The notes beneath the pieces were generated by a model. It searched no databases. It was not told where the DNA came from and saw only the letters and a list, made by a program, of their open reading frames with translations. The position numbers and the translations under genes are program-made. This document shows positions 35,932 through 45,663 of a stretch of DNA of 52,831 nucleotides, piece by piece (position 1 is the stretch's first letter; each line of letters opens with the position of its first letter). Source of the stretch: Bacteroidales bacterium (GTDB taxonomy: Bacteria > Bacteroidota > Bacteroidia > Bacteroidales > Paludibacteraceae); NCBI GenBank assembly GCA_022783865.1, contig JALFYY010000017.1:1-52831 (forward strand). The letters are read 5' to 3'.

Positions 35932-35962
35932 CAAAGGTAGCACTTTTTTGGAACATACGCAA
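35932..35962 (-). promoter_or_regulatory. Promoter of the TonB-receptor-mutS unit
   Basis: Minus-strand TTG (35960-35962), 20 nt, then TACCTTTG (35932-35939). The start codon at 35914 lies 18 nt downstream of the -7 box, so the leader is very short. Confidence 0.75.
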
Positions 35963-36102
35963 GAGGGAAATGTTATTCACAACTACTATCCATTTCCTTT
36001 GTCCTTTCCATGCTCTCTCCATTACCATACTCCCCTTTTACCATACTCCCTTCTCTTACTTTCTCATATATTTTTATCCGATAAAACATGCCATAAGTAT
36101 AG

Positions 36103-36122
36103 AGACGCGATTTATCGCGTCT
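36103..36122. repeat. REP-like palindrome AGACGCGAT TT ATCGCGTCT
   Basis: Nine-base perfect arms with a 2-nt loop, in a TAGAGACGCG context. From memory this palindrome type is scattered in intergenic DNA of many Bacteroidota and cyanobacteria. Only one copy is in this window. Confidence 0.75.
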
Positions 36123-36189
36123 AAAATGCCCAACAATGCAACACAAACTATTTAATAGGTAACGGAGGACTAACTATCTCCCAAGTAGC

Positions 36190-36330
36190 ATCAAGCCACC
36201 ATGAGTGGGTGATTAGTGGGTGATTAGTGGGTGATTAATGGGTGATTGATGGGTGATTCAGCCACTATCAAGCCAAGATCTGAACAACGAACACGGTAGA
36301 AACACAAACTACAACGAACCAATAATAAAG
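36190..36330 (+). repeat. Dispersed intergenic repeat, copy C (partial)
   Basis: It shares with copies A and B the sequence AAGCC..(C)ATGAGTGGGTG, the 11-bp block, ATTCAGCC.(A/C)TATCAAGCC and TCTGAA.AA.GAA.ACGG. The 5' part with the 8-bp block is missing. The 11-bp block has five units. Confidence 0.75.
36207..36261 (+). repeat. 11-bp tandem repeat (GGGTGATTAGT)x5
   Basis: Units GGGTGATTAGT, GGGTGATTAGT, GGGTGATTAAT, GGGTGATTGAT and GGGTGATTCAG in exact register. This is the longest array of this unit in the window. Confidence 0.92.
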
Positions 36331-36350
36331 CCATTAACTATACTTATCTC

Positions 36351-36380
36351 AGAGAACAGAGAACAGAGAACAGAGAACAG
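36351..36380 (+). repeat. 7-bp tandem repeat (AGAGAAC)x4
   Basis: Four perfect AGAGAAC units followed by a decayed AC-rich tail (ACAATAA, ACAACAA, ACAATAG) with about the same period. Confidence 0.85.
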
Positions 36381-36427
36381 ACAATAAACAACAAACAATA
36401 GATAATAGAAAACAGAAATAGCAGACT

Positions 36428-36468
36428 AAAAAAAAAAAAACGCTCCGATGGTTTATTCCATCGGAGCG
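36428..36468 (-). terminator. Strong terminator of the M6 protease gene
   Basis: On the minus strand, arms CGCTCCGATGG (complement of 36458-36468 and 36441-36451, 6-nt loop) are followed by a run of 13 T (36428-36440). It lies 25 bp after the protease stop. Confidence 0.93.
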
Positions 36469-36493
36469 CCAAGATAGGATAACAAGTAAAGAC

Positions 36494-39427
36494 TTAGAAC
36501 ATAATCTTCACCCATTTGTCTTTGCGTTTCACTCTATCCGTGACAGAATATTTAATAACATATATATTGCCCCGAATGAACTTAGAAGTCGGCAAGACTA
36601 CACAGTTTTGCATTGCCGGGACATCAATAGTTGTCACAAGATGACCATACACATCGTAGATATACAAAGAATGATTGCTATCTGCTACAGGAACATATAC
36701 AAGATGCGCTGCGGGATCATAGTGCAAACTATCGATACCGAAAGTCAAGAAACGGTTATCTGCCGCTTGTCCTGCCAAAGTTCTTACACTTTTTACTTCG
36801 GAAAGAGCAGAAAGATTCTCGCTACAACCTTTTGCTTCGCCGCAACGAATTTGATAGAAATATTCGGTATCGGGCGTCAGATTATCAAAATAGCAATAAG
36901 CATTCTCCACAGAGGGCTTGCCTTCTTGGTTCATAACTGCGGGAATAGTGCGGTCACGTCCCGAGAAGATATAGTTGATTTTTCCTGAACATACAGCTTT
37001 GAAGGCATCAAAGGCGATGCCTGCTCCTCCTGTTTCCGTAAAGGAAAGCGCAAAGCGGATATAATTATCCTTCTCGTCGAAAGTATACGATTTTACAACG
37101 CGTTTCATATTACTGCGAATTGCAATTACTTCTACCTGCTTCCAATCTTTGCCATCAAAAGCCCACAACAACAGCGTTCCTACTTCTTCTACATCTGTGG
37201 TCATTGCATTGAGCCAGAAAGAAAGTTTTGTAACGGGTTGAGCATAGGTTTCAGAAGCAATAGAATCGCCCGTATCGCGGAACCAGAGCGACCGAGAGCC
37301 ATCCGACGAAACCGAAGAAGTGGTCCGAAGGAAGGTAGCATACCACTCTTGCATCAGTATATCGGTTTCCGACAAGAAGCTTTCGAAGCTCTGCATATAT
37401 TCAGAATTACCTTCTTCTTTGGTATAGAGTGTAAGATAATAGTCTTCGGCATCTTCCTGTGGAGTCCAACTAACCGTAAAGGAATAGGGTGATACATTGG
37501 TCGGCTCATTGGTTTGCGGCACCTCAATATATACAGGACGAGGCGATGTGCCTTGCAGCGTCTTGAGTACCTGAGTTGTTGATGTTATTACACTAAAACT
37601 GCCGGCTGTATTGCTGCAAACCGTCTTCCCTGGATTGTAACGCAAATATAGTTTCTCAGACAGTGTACTATCTGCTTCGGGGAAAACACTATACGACGTT
37701 TGCCAACGTGCCGAATCAGTTGACAACTGGAAATTAGAACGCGTACTGAAAGTGACCTGATCGAGCGGATCCAAACTATTGCCAGTAATCAAAAGTGTTT
37801 GTACCTCATAAGTAGCCTTGCCGGTAAACTGATCATAGGTAGAAACGAATGGTTCAAATTCAGCAGGGAAAAAAGCAAACTTGGTATCGCCATCGCCTTT
37901 GAAAATGAACGTAATATCCTCACCTACTTGTTCGATACTCAAGAGAGGCATCGAGAGTGAGGTACCGTTATGCAACACAGGATTGAACTGCATAACCCCC
38001 ATCGTACCGGGGAAAGGCTCCGAAGGCAAAGATGAAGTTTGTGAACGCCCATGCGCAGGCTCTACATGGCAACGCAAAGGAGTACCATTGTTTGGAGAAT
38101 TATTGTACCAAGCGGCAGCATTGTAATCTATATGCCAAACAAGCATACCCGTTCCGGGTAAAGAAGTAGAGGGAGCATCCCAACCTATATGCTGACGGTT
38201 CTCCAAAAGGAAATATTCAGCATTAGCTGTCGGATTCATACCAAACGTATTGTCAGCAATCAGATATGCCTGATTAGCCGAAAGCAAAGGCTGCAACTGA
38301 TAGTGCCCTGCCGCTTCAAGTTGCACAGGCTTGAGCCATCCCAACGAGAAGCGTTCGAAAGCCGTATAAGAAGGAGGAGTCTTGCCATATCCGTTGTACG
38401 AACCGGAACACATGATATCCCACTCACCAATAGTATAGCGACCTGATTTTTGCGTATCATACAAATCTGCCAGTCCGAGTACATGTCCAAACTCATGGCA
38501 GAACGTACCAATACCGCACATCGAACTACCTGAGCTTCCTCTGAGTTCCGAAGTACAAGCATAATCGTAGATGCGCACTCCACTCACAATAGCAGAGTTG
38601 TTGTTCACAATAGAACGATGCGGCCAAATGGTATTAGCACTTGCCCCTTCGGCTTCGTTGTGACCGGCATAGTAGATGAACACATTATCAATTGTGCCAT
38701 CATCGTCGGTATCATAATCTTTGAAATTGATTCCTGCCGCTTCTGCTAAGAAGCAAGCTTCCATAACCATCTCATCGGCACGCGGAGAATTATTATTTCC
38801 TGAATTACCACCATAATACGCCATATCATGCGACAGCGTATAGGGTCCTACCACATCAAAGATAGGTTGGAAAACGCTATCGGAAGAAGCTATAAAATAG
38901 TCGCGGGCAGAACCCACACCATTGTTTTCGGCATAACCCGACTCATTGAGCAAACGAGTAAAAGCCTCTTTTGGATTAGGTACTACAAAACTCTCATCTT
39001 TGAAATTGACCAAAATAGCAACAGAACGAGGAGAACCTTTTAGAGGAAAAGTAGATGATAACTGCGTAGCTGCTGCCACTTTACGCTTTTTGCGTTGCGC
39101 TTCAAGCACAGGCAACTTCTGATCAAGCTCTTTCAGGAATGAAAGTTCGTCTGCATCCCGCATATCAACATTATGGGCTAAAACATTCGTCAACCGAGGA
39201 GTTGCATTCGATTCAAAAACAATGTATTTGTAACTATTGTCAGTATCTTTTGCCACTGCCCTGCCATCAATAGTAGAGATATAGCCTCCATACTCATCAC
39301 CCATCATGCGAACCTGCAAAAGAGAACCATCTGCCTGCTCTACAAAGAAAGGTTCGGGCGACGCAGGCACAGCATAAACATGAAGAAACAAAGGCAAGAA
39401 AAACAAAATTAAGTATAGTCTTTTCAT
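36494..39427 (-). CDS. Secreted M6-family metalloprotease
   Basis: A 977-residue secreted zinc protease. The start MKRLYLILFF (39427) begins a clear signal peptide. A propeptide-like region follows, then the M6 (immune-inhibitor-A type) catalytic domain with the zinc motif in GTFCHEFGHVLGLADLYDTQ near residue 310 and the downstream WDIMCSGSYNG block that carries the Met-turn. A Ca-binding-like DYDTDDDGTIDN stretch lies upstream. Fibronectin-like and jelly-roll regions follow (INLTPxTEYFYQIRC type). The end (LYIYDVYGHLVTTIDV ... KWVKIMF) looks like a type A sorting signal for type IX export. It has its own promoter at 39468-39498 and lies directly after the SusC-SusD-lipoprotein unit. Confidence 0.9.
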   Translation of the reverse strand: MKRLYLILFFLPLFLHVYAVPASPEPFFVEQADGSLLQVRMMGDEYGGYISTIDGRAVAKDTDNSYKYIVFESNATPRLTNVLAHNVDMRDADELSFLKELDQKLPVLEAQRKKRKVAAATQLSSTFPLKGSPRSVAILVNFKDESFVVPNPKEAFTRLLNESGYAENNGVGSARDYFIASSDSVFQPIFDVVGPYTLSHDMAYYGGNSGNNNSPRADEMVMEACFLAEAAGINFKDYDTDDDGTIDNVFIYYAGHNEAEGASANTIWPHRSIVNNNSAIVSGVRIYDYACTSELRGSSGSSMCGIGTFCHEFGHVLGLADLYDTQKSGRYTIGEWDIMCSGSYNGYGKTPPSYTAFERFSLGWLKPVQLEAAGHYQLQPLLSANQAYLIADNTFGMNPTANAEYFLLENRQHIGWDAPSTSLPGTGMLVWHIDYNAAAWYNNSPNNGTPLRCHVEPAHGRSQTSSLPSEPFPGTMGVMQFNPVLHNGTSLSMPLLSIEQVGEDITFIFKGDGDTKFAFFPAEFEPFVSTYDQFTGKATYEVQTLLITGNSLDPLDQVTFSTRSNFQLSTDSARWQTSYSVFPEADSTLSEKLYLRYNPGKTVCSNTAGSFSVITSTTQVLKTLQGTSPRPVYIEVPQTNEPTNVSPYSFTVSWTPQEDAEDYYLTLYTKEEGNSEYMQSFESFLSETDILMQEWYATFLRTTSSVSSDGSRSLWFRDTGDSIASETYAQPVTKLSFWLNAMTTDVEEVGTLLLWAFDGKDWKQVEVIAIRSNMKRVVKSYTFDEKDNYIRFALSFTETGGAGIAFDAFKAVCSGKINYIFSGRDRTIPAVMNQEGKPSVENAYCYFDNLTPDTEYFYQIRCGEAKGCSENLSALSEVKSVRTLAGQAADNRFLTFGIDSLHYDPAAHLVYVPVADSNHSLYIYDVYGHLVTTIDVPAMQNCVVLPTSKFIRGNIYVIKYSVTDRVKRKDKWVKIMF

Positions 39428-39467
39428 TGTGTACATAGTAAAGTTATCCAATATAATTTTAGCGTGG

Positions 39468-39498
39468 CAAAGATACTACAAAAATATGGAATATACAA
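39468..39498 (-). promoter_or_regulatory. Promoter of the M6 protease gene
   Basis: Minus-strand TTG (39496-39498), 20 nt, then TATCTTTG (39468-39475). The -33 TTG is part of the T-run of the preceding terminator, so the two signals share bases. Confidence 0.75.
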
Positions 39499-39499
39499 A

Positions 39500-39527
39500 A
39501 AGGCAGCCGAGAAATTTCGGCTGCCTT
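39500..39527 (-). terminator. Terminator of the SusC-SusD-lipoprotein operon
   Basis: Arms AAGGCAGCCGA (39500-39510) and TCGGCTGCCTT (39517-39527) with a GAAATT loop, followed on the minus strand by TTTTTG. It lies 28 bp after the lipoprotein stop. Confidence 0.9.
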
Positions 39528-39555
39528 CTATGAGTTATCAATAACGAATTATCGA

Positions 39556-40707
39556 TTAGTGTTTTTTGTAGCGACTCAATACTTCTGCATTTGCAGCCTT
39601 GTTGATGATGTGAATGTCAGGTTTGCCCGGCTCAATCAGCGTATGAGTTTGCTGTTTGCGTGCCACTGCTGTAGATTCGGTACTTACATTAGAATAGGTT
39701 TCGGTAGCAGTTACCAAACGAGATTCTGTTGTAAGAGCACCTTCTTCGTCGATTTCTACGCCCCAGAAAGCAAGTTCAGGTTCTTCACCTTCAGGAGTAT
39801 CAAATTCGGTACCGATGAACCATGTCAGTTTCAAATCTTTATACAAAACACCATCAGTCGTCAACTCTTCACCGCCAATAAGACCTGCAGTAGCATAAGC
39901 ATAGATAGGATAATAGAAGCCTCCGGCAAAGTGCATCAACATAGCACCCTCCTCATTGAAAGCAGCATCATATGGAGCGAAATCAACATCATCGCCTTCC
40001 GGAGTATTGAGAAGAGAAATAACCGCCTTGATATAGTCTTCTTCAGAAGTAAGACTACCCGGTATGATAGTCCAGAAATCTGCTTCATCGGTTATTTCAT
40101 AAGCACTTGAGCCAACATAATAGCCTTTGTTAGGTCCTTCATCTACGATAACAGGAACAATAGCTGTTGCAACCAACATGTCTCCCACACCTTGGAGACC
40201 GGCACCTTCGGCATAAGCGATACCATCGCCCCAAGCATACATACCGACAGTTGCCATTTTGCAATTCACAGTTGCGCCACTTTGCAGTTCAACAGGTCGT
40301 ACCTCAGAATCTTCAATCATAGTAAGTTTACCAAAGCCTACACCATAGCCGGAGAGTTTGAAGTTCTTGAAAGGAGAATCCACTGTAACAGCACAAGAAG
40401 CTGTAAGACCCTCAGGAGTAGCAGCCGTAATAACGGTAGAGCCATTACCGACAGCCGTAATCAAACCACCTGTTGCTACGGTTGCCACTGCTTCATCAGC
40501 AGAAGTCCATGTGATGGTAGGCATAGTAGCACCTTCAGGTTGGCAGAACACAGACACACGATGTTGTTGTCCTGCAGAGAGAGCCAAAGTTGTCTCACTA
40601 AGAGAAATAGATGTCACTTTAACTACTGGTTGTTCTTGAGGGGTACATGCTACAAAAGAAGTAAGCAATGCCAATCCTAAACCGATTAACAAACAATTCT
40701 TTTTCAT
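39556..40707 (-). CDS. Lipoprotein with BIG2 domain, third gene of the Sus-like operon
   Basis: A 383-residue lipoprotein: signal MKKNCLLIGLGLALLTSFVA with the acylated Cys at 21. Residues about 28-110 are a BIG2 immunoglobulin-like domain (VTSISLSETTLALSAGQQHR ... VTAAT-type core), typical of surface adhesion or carbohydrate/protein binding. The rest (about 270 residues) is acidic and unrecognised. The position after SusD is where Sus-like operons place an extra surface-binding lipoprotein (SusE/F-like). It probably helps capture the imported ligand. Confidence 0.85.
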   Translation of the reverse strand: MKKNCLLIGLGLALLTSFVACTPQEQPVVKVTSISLSETTLALSAGQQHRVSVFCQPEGATMPTITWTSADEAVATVATGGLITAVGNGSTVITAATPEGLTASCAVTVDSPFKNFKLSGYGVGFGKLTMIEDSEVRPVELQSGATVNCKMATVGMYAWGDGIAYAEGAGLQGVGDMLVATAIVPVIVDEGPNKGYYVGSSAYEITDEADFWTIIPGSLTSEEDYIKAVISLLNTPEGDDVDFAPYDAAFNEEGAMLMHFAGGFYYPIYAYATAGLIGGEELTTDGVLYKDLKLTWFIGTEFDTPEGEEPELAFWGVEIDEEGALTTESRLVTATETYSNVSTESTAVARKQQTHTLIEPGKPDIHIINKAANAEVLSRYKKH

Positions 40708-40744
40708 AATCTTAAATATTTAATTGATTAATAGTTTTATAGTT

Positions 40745-42361
40745 TTATTGTTTATGCTTCAACTCGCGTGGAGGTGTAGTAGACGACCAATAGGGGTTGT
40801 AGCGAGATTCTGATGTAGGTGGTTCGAATGAGAAACGATAATCTGAAGGAGAGATAGTTCTATCCGAGTTCGGACGCAAGTGATTATCGCCCAAAGAAAC
40901 CTGTTTGCCAAAACGACGGAAAGTCTGCAAGCCATAGCCTTCACCCCAAAGTTCAACACGCCAATTGAGACGTATAGCTTCTGTCAACTCATCTGCTTTA
41001 CCTTGTATCTGCGATTTGTAGTTATCATATTCAGTAACAGCAGCAGCCGTTGTATCTACACGTTGTGCAAGGATAGCATCCAAGCAAATGAATGCACTAT
41101 CAAGGTCAGGAGTTGTTTTTTTCAAAGCAGCTTCAGCAGCAGTCAGATAAGCCGACTCTACACGCATAAACACTTGATCGTTGAGCCAATCACGGTCAAT
41201 CTTGCCAGCTGCCAATGTATTTCCTGAAGAAACATTGTAGAACTTGCGAGAAGGTGCATACATATACTTCTCATTCTTTGATTCAAACCATTGTTTGCGC
41301 AAATCCCACGAAGGTATATCTTTATAGAGGTTAGCATCAATACCTTTCACGTCGCCTGCCCAAGCATAGGAATAGGTGTGAATATCCACTTGACCAAAGA
41401 ACGATCCTAAAGCAGTAGAGTTTTCAATGGTGACAGGTTCGCCCCACATCCACGAAGCCTCAGTGATATCACCGAAACCGGAGGTAAGTACACGCGATTG
41501 CGGAAGAATAGTATAGCGTCCACCTTTGATTACTTCGGTAGCATAACGAAAAGCACGATCGTAATCAGCTGTAGTAGCTCCTATTTTATTCAGATAAGCA
41601 TATGCCAAAATATTGCGTGCCACATCGGCATCGATTTGCATTTTGTTCGAGCGGTCTACCAACTCGCGCGTAGCATCCAAGTAAGCAATAGCTTGCGTAA
41701 GGTCTTCTTCGATACGCAGATAGACGTCAGCAGGCGTTACACGCGGTGCACCAAATACACTCAAATCGCTTGTAATGTTTTCGGTATAGAGCGGGATAAC
41801 CGGTGTACTATTGTAGTCTGTTTCTTCGTCAGAATAGAGACGAATCAGTTCTGCATAAGCGTATCCACGCAATGCCAAACATTGTCCGTACCAATACATG
41901 TTCGATAGTTCCTCATCGGTTTCTTCGCCCGTAAGCGGGAGAGCCGGAACGCGATCGGCTGCATCGCCGGCTTGCTCATCCAAGCTATTGATAGCCAGGT
42001 TGCAAAGACGAATAGTTTTGTAGTATTGATACCAGATATAAGCTGTACGATAAGCACGCGTCATCATACGCTCGTCAGTTTCGAACCAGCCATAAGTTGC
42101 CGACTTCATTGCCATATCACCGCAAAGAATATCGGTGTACATATCGATAGAACGCTTTCCGAACTCATCGTGACCGCTATACTCGTACATCCATGTATAA
42201 GTACCACGCATCATGGCACCAATCACCTCTTCAACAGACGGCAATTGCTCTTGATTAAGATAAGAACCATCCAAATCAGGGTCAAGATAGCGATCTGAGC
42301 AAGAAGTAAAGCCAAACGCTACCGTGAGCAATGCTAAATAAATATATTTCAGATTTTTCAT
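40745..42361 (-). CDS. SusD/RagB-family surface lipoprotein
   Basis: A 538-residue lipoprotein; lipobox FGFTSC with Cys near residue 21, then CSDRYLDPDLDGSYLNQEQL. SusD fold features are present: TPR-like helices in the N-terminal half (LCNLAINSLDEQAGDAADRV ... GQCLALRGYAYAELIRLYSD), the ARNILAYAYLNKIG block and a conserved C-terminal RPNSDRTISPSDYRF segment. It forms the lid over the SusC-type transporter and captures ligand. It starts 20 bp after the SusC stop. Substrate unknown; the neighbouring protease suggests peptides. Confidence 0.93.
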   Translation of the reverse strand: MKNLKYIYLALLTVAFGFTSCSDRYLDPDLDGSYLNQEQLPSVEEVIGAMMRGTYTWMYEYSGHDEFGKRSIDMYTDILCGDMAMKSATYGWFETDERMMTRAYRTAYIWYQYYKTIRLCNLAINSLDEQAGDAADRVPALPLTGEETDEELSNMYWYGQCLALRGYAYAELIRLYSDEETDYNSTPVIPLYTENITSDLSVFGAPRVTPADVYLRIEEDLTQAIAYLDATRELVDRSNKMQIDADVARNILAYAYLNKIGATTADYDRAFRYATEVIKGGRYTILPQSRVLTSGFGDITEASWMWGEPVTIENSTALGSFFGQVDIHTYSYAWAGDVKGIDANLYKDIPSWDLRKQWFESKNEKYMYAPSRKFYNVSSGNTLAAGKIDRDWLNDQVFMRVESAYLTAAEAALKKTTPDLDSAFICLDAILAQRVDTTAAAVTEYDNYKSQIQGKADELTEAIRLNWRVELWGEGYGLQTFRRFGKQVSLGDNHLRPNSDRTISPSDYRFSFEPPTSESRYNPYWSSTTPPRELKHKQ

Positions 42362-42381
42362 AATGTTATACCTCCTTATTT

Positions 42382-45300
42382 TTAGAATGTGAATTTAATA
42401 CCTCCCATAATAGAAGAGAGCGGAGTATACTGGTGCGTATCGGAAGTTCCGTCAGCCGAAACTGTAGGATTATAACCACGGCGTGCACTCACCAGTGCCA
42501 AGTTCTCACCCGAAACAAAGATGCTGAGTGATTGGAACTTGATTTTCTCCATCCACTTCTTGGGGAAGTTATAGCCAAGACGCACACTATTGAGCGAGAG
42601 ATAACTATTCGATGTCAGGAAGCGGTCAGAAGAAGCATTTGCATAAGCGTCTGCGCCATTGGAGAGACGAGGTACAATGCCGTTGCTTACAATCACTTCG
42701 CCCTCTTTTGTTCCTGCAGCCTGTGCCGGCGTCCATGCAGCGCGCATATCGGTATGCCAGTTGTATTGTCCTAATTCGTCGGAGTGCATCAAGAATGCAT
42801 AAGTATTGTCGTAGCCATAACCTCCGAGACGATAGGAGAACATGGCAGAAAGCGTAACACCATATACTTCCAAATCCAATCCGAAGCCACCATCCAAAGC
42901 TGGGATAGCCGATTTGCCTACATAGTACGAAGTAGCACGCACATGATCGGTTGTAGAGTATGTTTCAATTTTTGCATTCGGATTTTGCTGGAGATAGTCG
43001 TAGAGACTCGAAATATAGTTATCACCACTTTCGATATTAGCAGCATTATCAGTACCAAAACCACCCTTGTTAGCATCATAATAAGCAGTGTAAACAGCCT
43101 TACCGGTAAACATATCGACACCTTCATAGTGCTTCATGTACCAGTCGTACATTGAGTGTCCTTTCGACATACCACCCGACATTACCATACGGTGCTCCGT
43201 ACCATCGGCATCCACATAGTCGATAGGCATCTCTATCATTTTGTTGGTATAGTGTCCACCATTCAGACGGATATCCAACTTGACGTTACGTGTATCCACA
43301 GCATGAATATTCAGTTGGAACTCAACACCTTGGTTAGACATCTTAGCATCGTTAACATAGTAACCTGCATAGCCGTTAGAAGGCGCAACATTACGCGTAA
43401 AGAGCATGTTGTCGGTGAGTTTGTAGTAGTAGTCGAGTTCTGCATCCAAATACTTTCCGATAGAGAATTCCAGACCGACATCAGCCGTTTGTGTACGTTC
43501 CCACGTCAAGTTCGGATTGGCACGATAAGTTTCGTAGATTGCCAATTCGTCGTTGAGGTTGTTGACCTTATAGTGGCTGGTATAAAGGAAGACACCTGTA
43601 TCCTGATTACCCAACACACCCCACGAAGCACGCAGTTTGAAGTACTTCAGTATATCCTGGTCTGCCATAAACGACTCATTGCTCATTACCCAAGCAGCAC
43701 CCACTGAACCAAAGTGTCCCCAACGGTGTCCTTTTGCAAAACGTGAAGAACCATCGGCACGATAGTTAGCATTGAGGAAATAGCGCTCTGCATAGTTGTA
43801 ACTTACAGAAGCCAAGTAACTCTCCAAGGCTTGAGAAGATGAAGCAGAAGTAATACCATCTTGTTGCAGTACATTACCGAGTTCCAAAGTATTAGGCAAC
43901 ACAAGATAGTTTTTATGTCCATACATCATTGCTTCTTTTACAAAAGCAGTCTCATGACCGAGCAAAACACGTATGTTGTGGTCTGCAAAAGAGTTATTGT
44001 ACTCTAACAACTGGTTAGCTGTGAGAGCAAATATATCACCTTTCTCTTTTGTCAAACGGCCTACACCGGCAGCATCGCCATAGAACATATTGGTCAGCTG
44101 CGAAGCGGTATAGCCATAGTATTGCATACCTACATTGGCAGTCAAGGTAAGACCTTTGTAGAGCGTAGCCTTGAGGAAAGTAGAAGCATTGACGTTGTGG
44201 GTTGTAGTCAACTCTTTATCAAGTTGCAACGAGCCGGCAGGGTTGATACCCGAACCAAAGCCACGACCACCACCGGCAAACATACCATAGTCGTAAGTCT
44301 TTTTCCCTGTCTGAGGATCAATAGGAATAGAGCCATCTTCGTTACGTTGGAAAACAGGATAGATAGCAGGAACTGCATTCACAAAGAAGAAACCGTTGTT
44401 CATAGCACCGTCACCATCTTGGTTAGGATTGTTCATCTCTGTATATGCATATTGTATGTTCATGCCACCTTTCAACCATTTCTTTGCCTGATGCTCGATA
44501 TTCGAACGTACAGAGAAACGCGAAAAGTCGGACGACTGATAATAACCTTCATCTTTCAAATAGCCGAACGAAGTATAGTAGGTAGTCTTCTCGCTACCAC
44601 CATGAATCTTGACAGTAGCTTCAGCTTTTTGTCCTACACGGAAGATTTCTTTATACCAAGAATCAAGCGGTTGGTCTTTTACACCAAAACCAGGTTTACG
44701 CTCAACACCTTCAGCAATGCTCGGCTTGATATTACCTTGCGCATCGTAGGCATTGACCAACAAATTGCCTTTTTGATTCCAAATATTATAGGCACTATAT
44801 ATACCTTTATCAGAAAACAAAGTAGAATTGGCAACACTAATACTACCCGAGTTATTATAGATACCTTGCCAGCCCATGAGGATGTATTCTTCAGGAGAAG
44901 TAACAACATCGTACATTGGCAAGAGGTGCATATTGGCACCATATTTCAAATCCACATCTATTTTGCCTTCTTCACCCGAAGTACCCTTCTTGGTAGTAAT
45001 CACAATTACACCGTTAGCACCACGCGAACCATACAAAGAAGTAGCCGTAGCGTCTTTCAGAATAGTAGTAGAAGCAATGTCACCCGGATCGATAGCCGAT
45101 ACATCGCCTTCGTAAGGAATACCATCCACTACATACAAAGGTGCAGTAGAAGAATTGATAGAACCGATACCACGAATACGAATAGAAGCATTCGTACCCG
45201 GCTGACCGGAAGTATTTACTACTTGCACACCGGCAACCTCACCGGCTAAAGCCTTAGAAATCTCAGAAGGGCTTTTCTTTTCAATGCTTTCTGCATTCAC

Positions 45301-45663
45301 AGCTTGTGCAGAACCGGCAAAACTACCCTTCGACACATTGCCGTAAGCCACAGCAATCACCTCATCGACCATCACGGACGATTCGTGCAACACAACTTTA
45401 AGGTTATCTTTCACCGGCACTTCCTGCGTTTCCATTCCGACAAAAGAAATAATCAACGTTTTCGCGGAAACGGGAACAGAAATCGTGAACAAACCATCAT
45501 AATCAGTAATCGTACCGATGTTTGTACCCGCTACTAAAACAGAAGCACCTATCACAGGTTCCCCTGTTGCATCCACGACAACACCGCTAATCGTCTTTTC
45601 CTGTGCAAACAGACTAACAAAGCACAGGCTCATCAGCGTAAAAAATGTTAAAAATCGCTTCAT
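42382..45663 (-). CDS. SusC/RagA-family TonB-linked outer-membrane transporter
   Basis: A 1093-residue transporter. Signal peptide, then the CarboxypepD_reg-like domain (ISGVVVDATGEPVIGASVLV). The TonB-box region follows (VMVDEVIAVAYGNVSKGSFA). The plug carries the SusC signatures (IRIRGIGSINSSTAPLYVVD and ATATSLYGSRGANGVIVITT). A long beta-barrel ends in a Phe-terminated strand (MGGIKFTF). It imports an oligomeric ligand together with the SusD-type lipoprotein encoded next. A promoter lies at 45793-45822. Confidence 0.95.
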   Translation of the reverse strand: MKRFLTFFTLMSLCFVSLFAQEKTISGVVVDATGEPVIGASVLVAGTNIGTITDYDGLFTISVPVSAKTLIISFVGMETQEVPVKDNLKVVLHESSVMVDEVIAVAYGNVSKGSFAGSAQAVNAESIEKKSPSEISKALAGEVAGVQVVNTSGQPGTNASIRIRGIGSINSSTAPLYVVDGIPYEGDVSAIDPGDIASTTILKDATATSLYGSRGANGVIVITTKKGTSGEEGKIDVDLKYGANMHLLPMYDVVTSPEEYILMGWQGIYNNSGSISVANSTLFSDKGIYSAYNIWNQKGNLLVNAYDAQGNIKPSIAEGVERKPGFGVKDQPLDSWYKEIFRVGQKAEATVKIHGGSEKTTYYTSFGYLKDEGYYQSSDFSRFSVRSNIEHQAKKWLKGGMNIQYAYTEMNNPNQDGDGAMNNGFFFVNAVPAIYPVFQRNEDGSIPIDPQTGKKTYDYGMFAGGGRGFGSGINPAGSLQLDKELTTTHNVNASTFLKATLYKGLTLTANVGMQYYGYTASQLTNMFYGDAAGVGRLTKEKGDIFALTANQLLEYNNSFADHNIRVLLGHETAFVKEAMMYGHKNYLVLPNTLELGNVLQQDGITSASSSQALESYLASVSYNYAERYFLNANYRADGSSRFAKGHRWGHFGSVGAAWVMSNESFMADQDILKYFKLRASWGVLGNQDTGVFLYTSHYKVNNLNDELAIYETYRANPNLTWERTQTADVGLEFSIGKYLDAELDYYYKLTDNMLFTRNVAPSNGYAGYYVNDAKMSNQGVEFQLNIHAVDTRNVKLDIRLNGGHYTNKMIEMPIDYVDADGTEHRMVMSGGMSKGHSMYDWYMKHYEGVDMFTGKAVYTAYYDANKGGFGTDNAANIESGDNYISSLYDYLQQNPNAKIETYSTTDHVRATSYYVGKSAIPALDGGFGLDLEVYGVTLSAMFSYRLGGYGYDNTYAFLMHSDELGQYNWHTDMRAAWTPAQAAGTKEGEVIVSNGIVPRLSNGADAYANASSDRFLTSNSYLSLNSVRLGYNFPKKWMEKIKFQSLSIFVSGENLALVSARRGYNPTVSADGTSDTHQYTPLSSIMGGIKFTF

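Larger units (their letters stand above)
35915..36493. other. Repeat-rich intergenic region
   Basis: This gap of about 580 bp carries the TonB-receptor promoter, a REP-like palindrome (36103-36122), dispersed repeat copy C (36190-36330), an 11-bp block, a 7-bp block (36351-36380) and the terminator of the M6 protease (36428-36468). I see no gene. Confidence 0.75.

Noticed and set aside
36029..36493. CRISPR array in the repeat-rich gap
   Set aside because: Units of 7-11 bp are directly adjacent with no spacers and there are no cas genes in the window.
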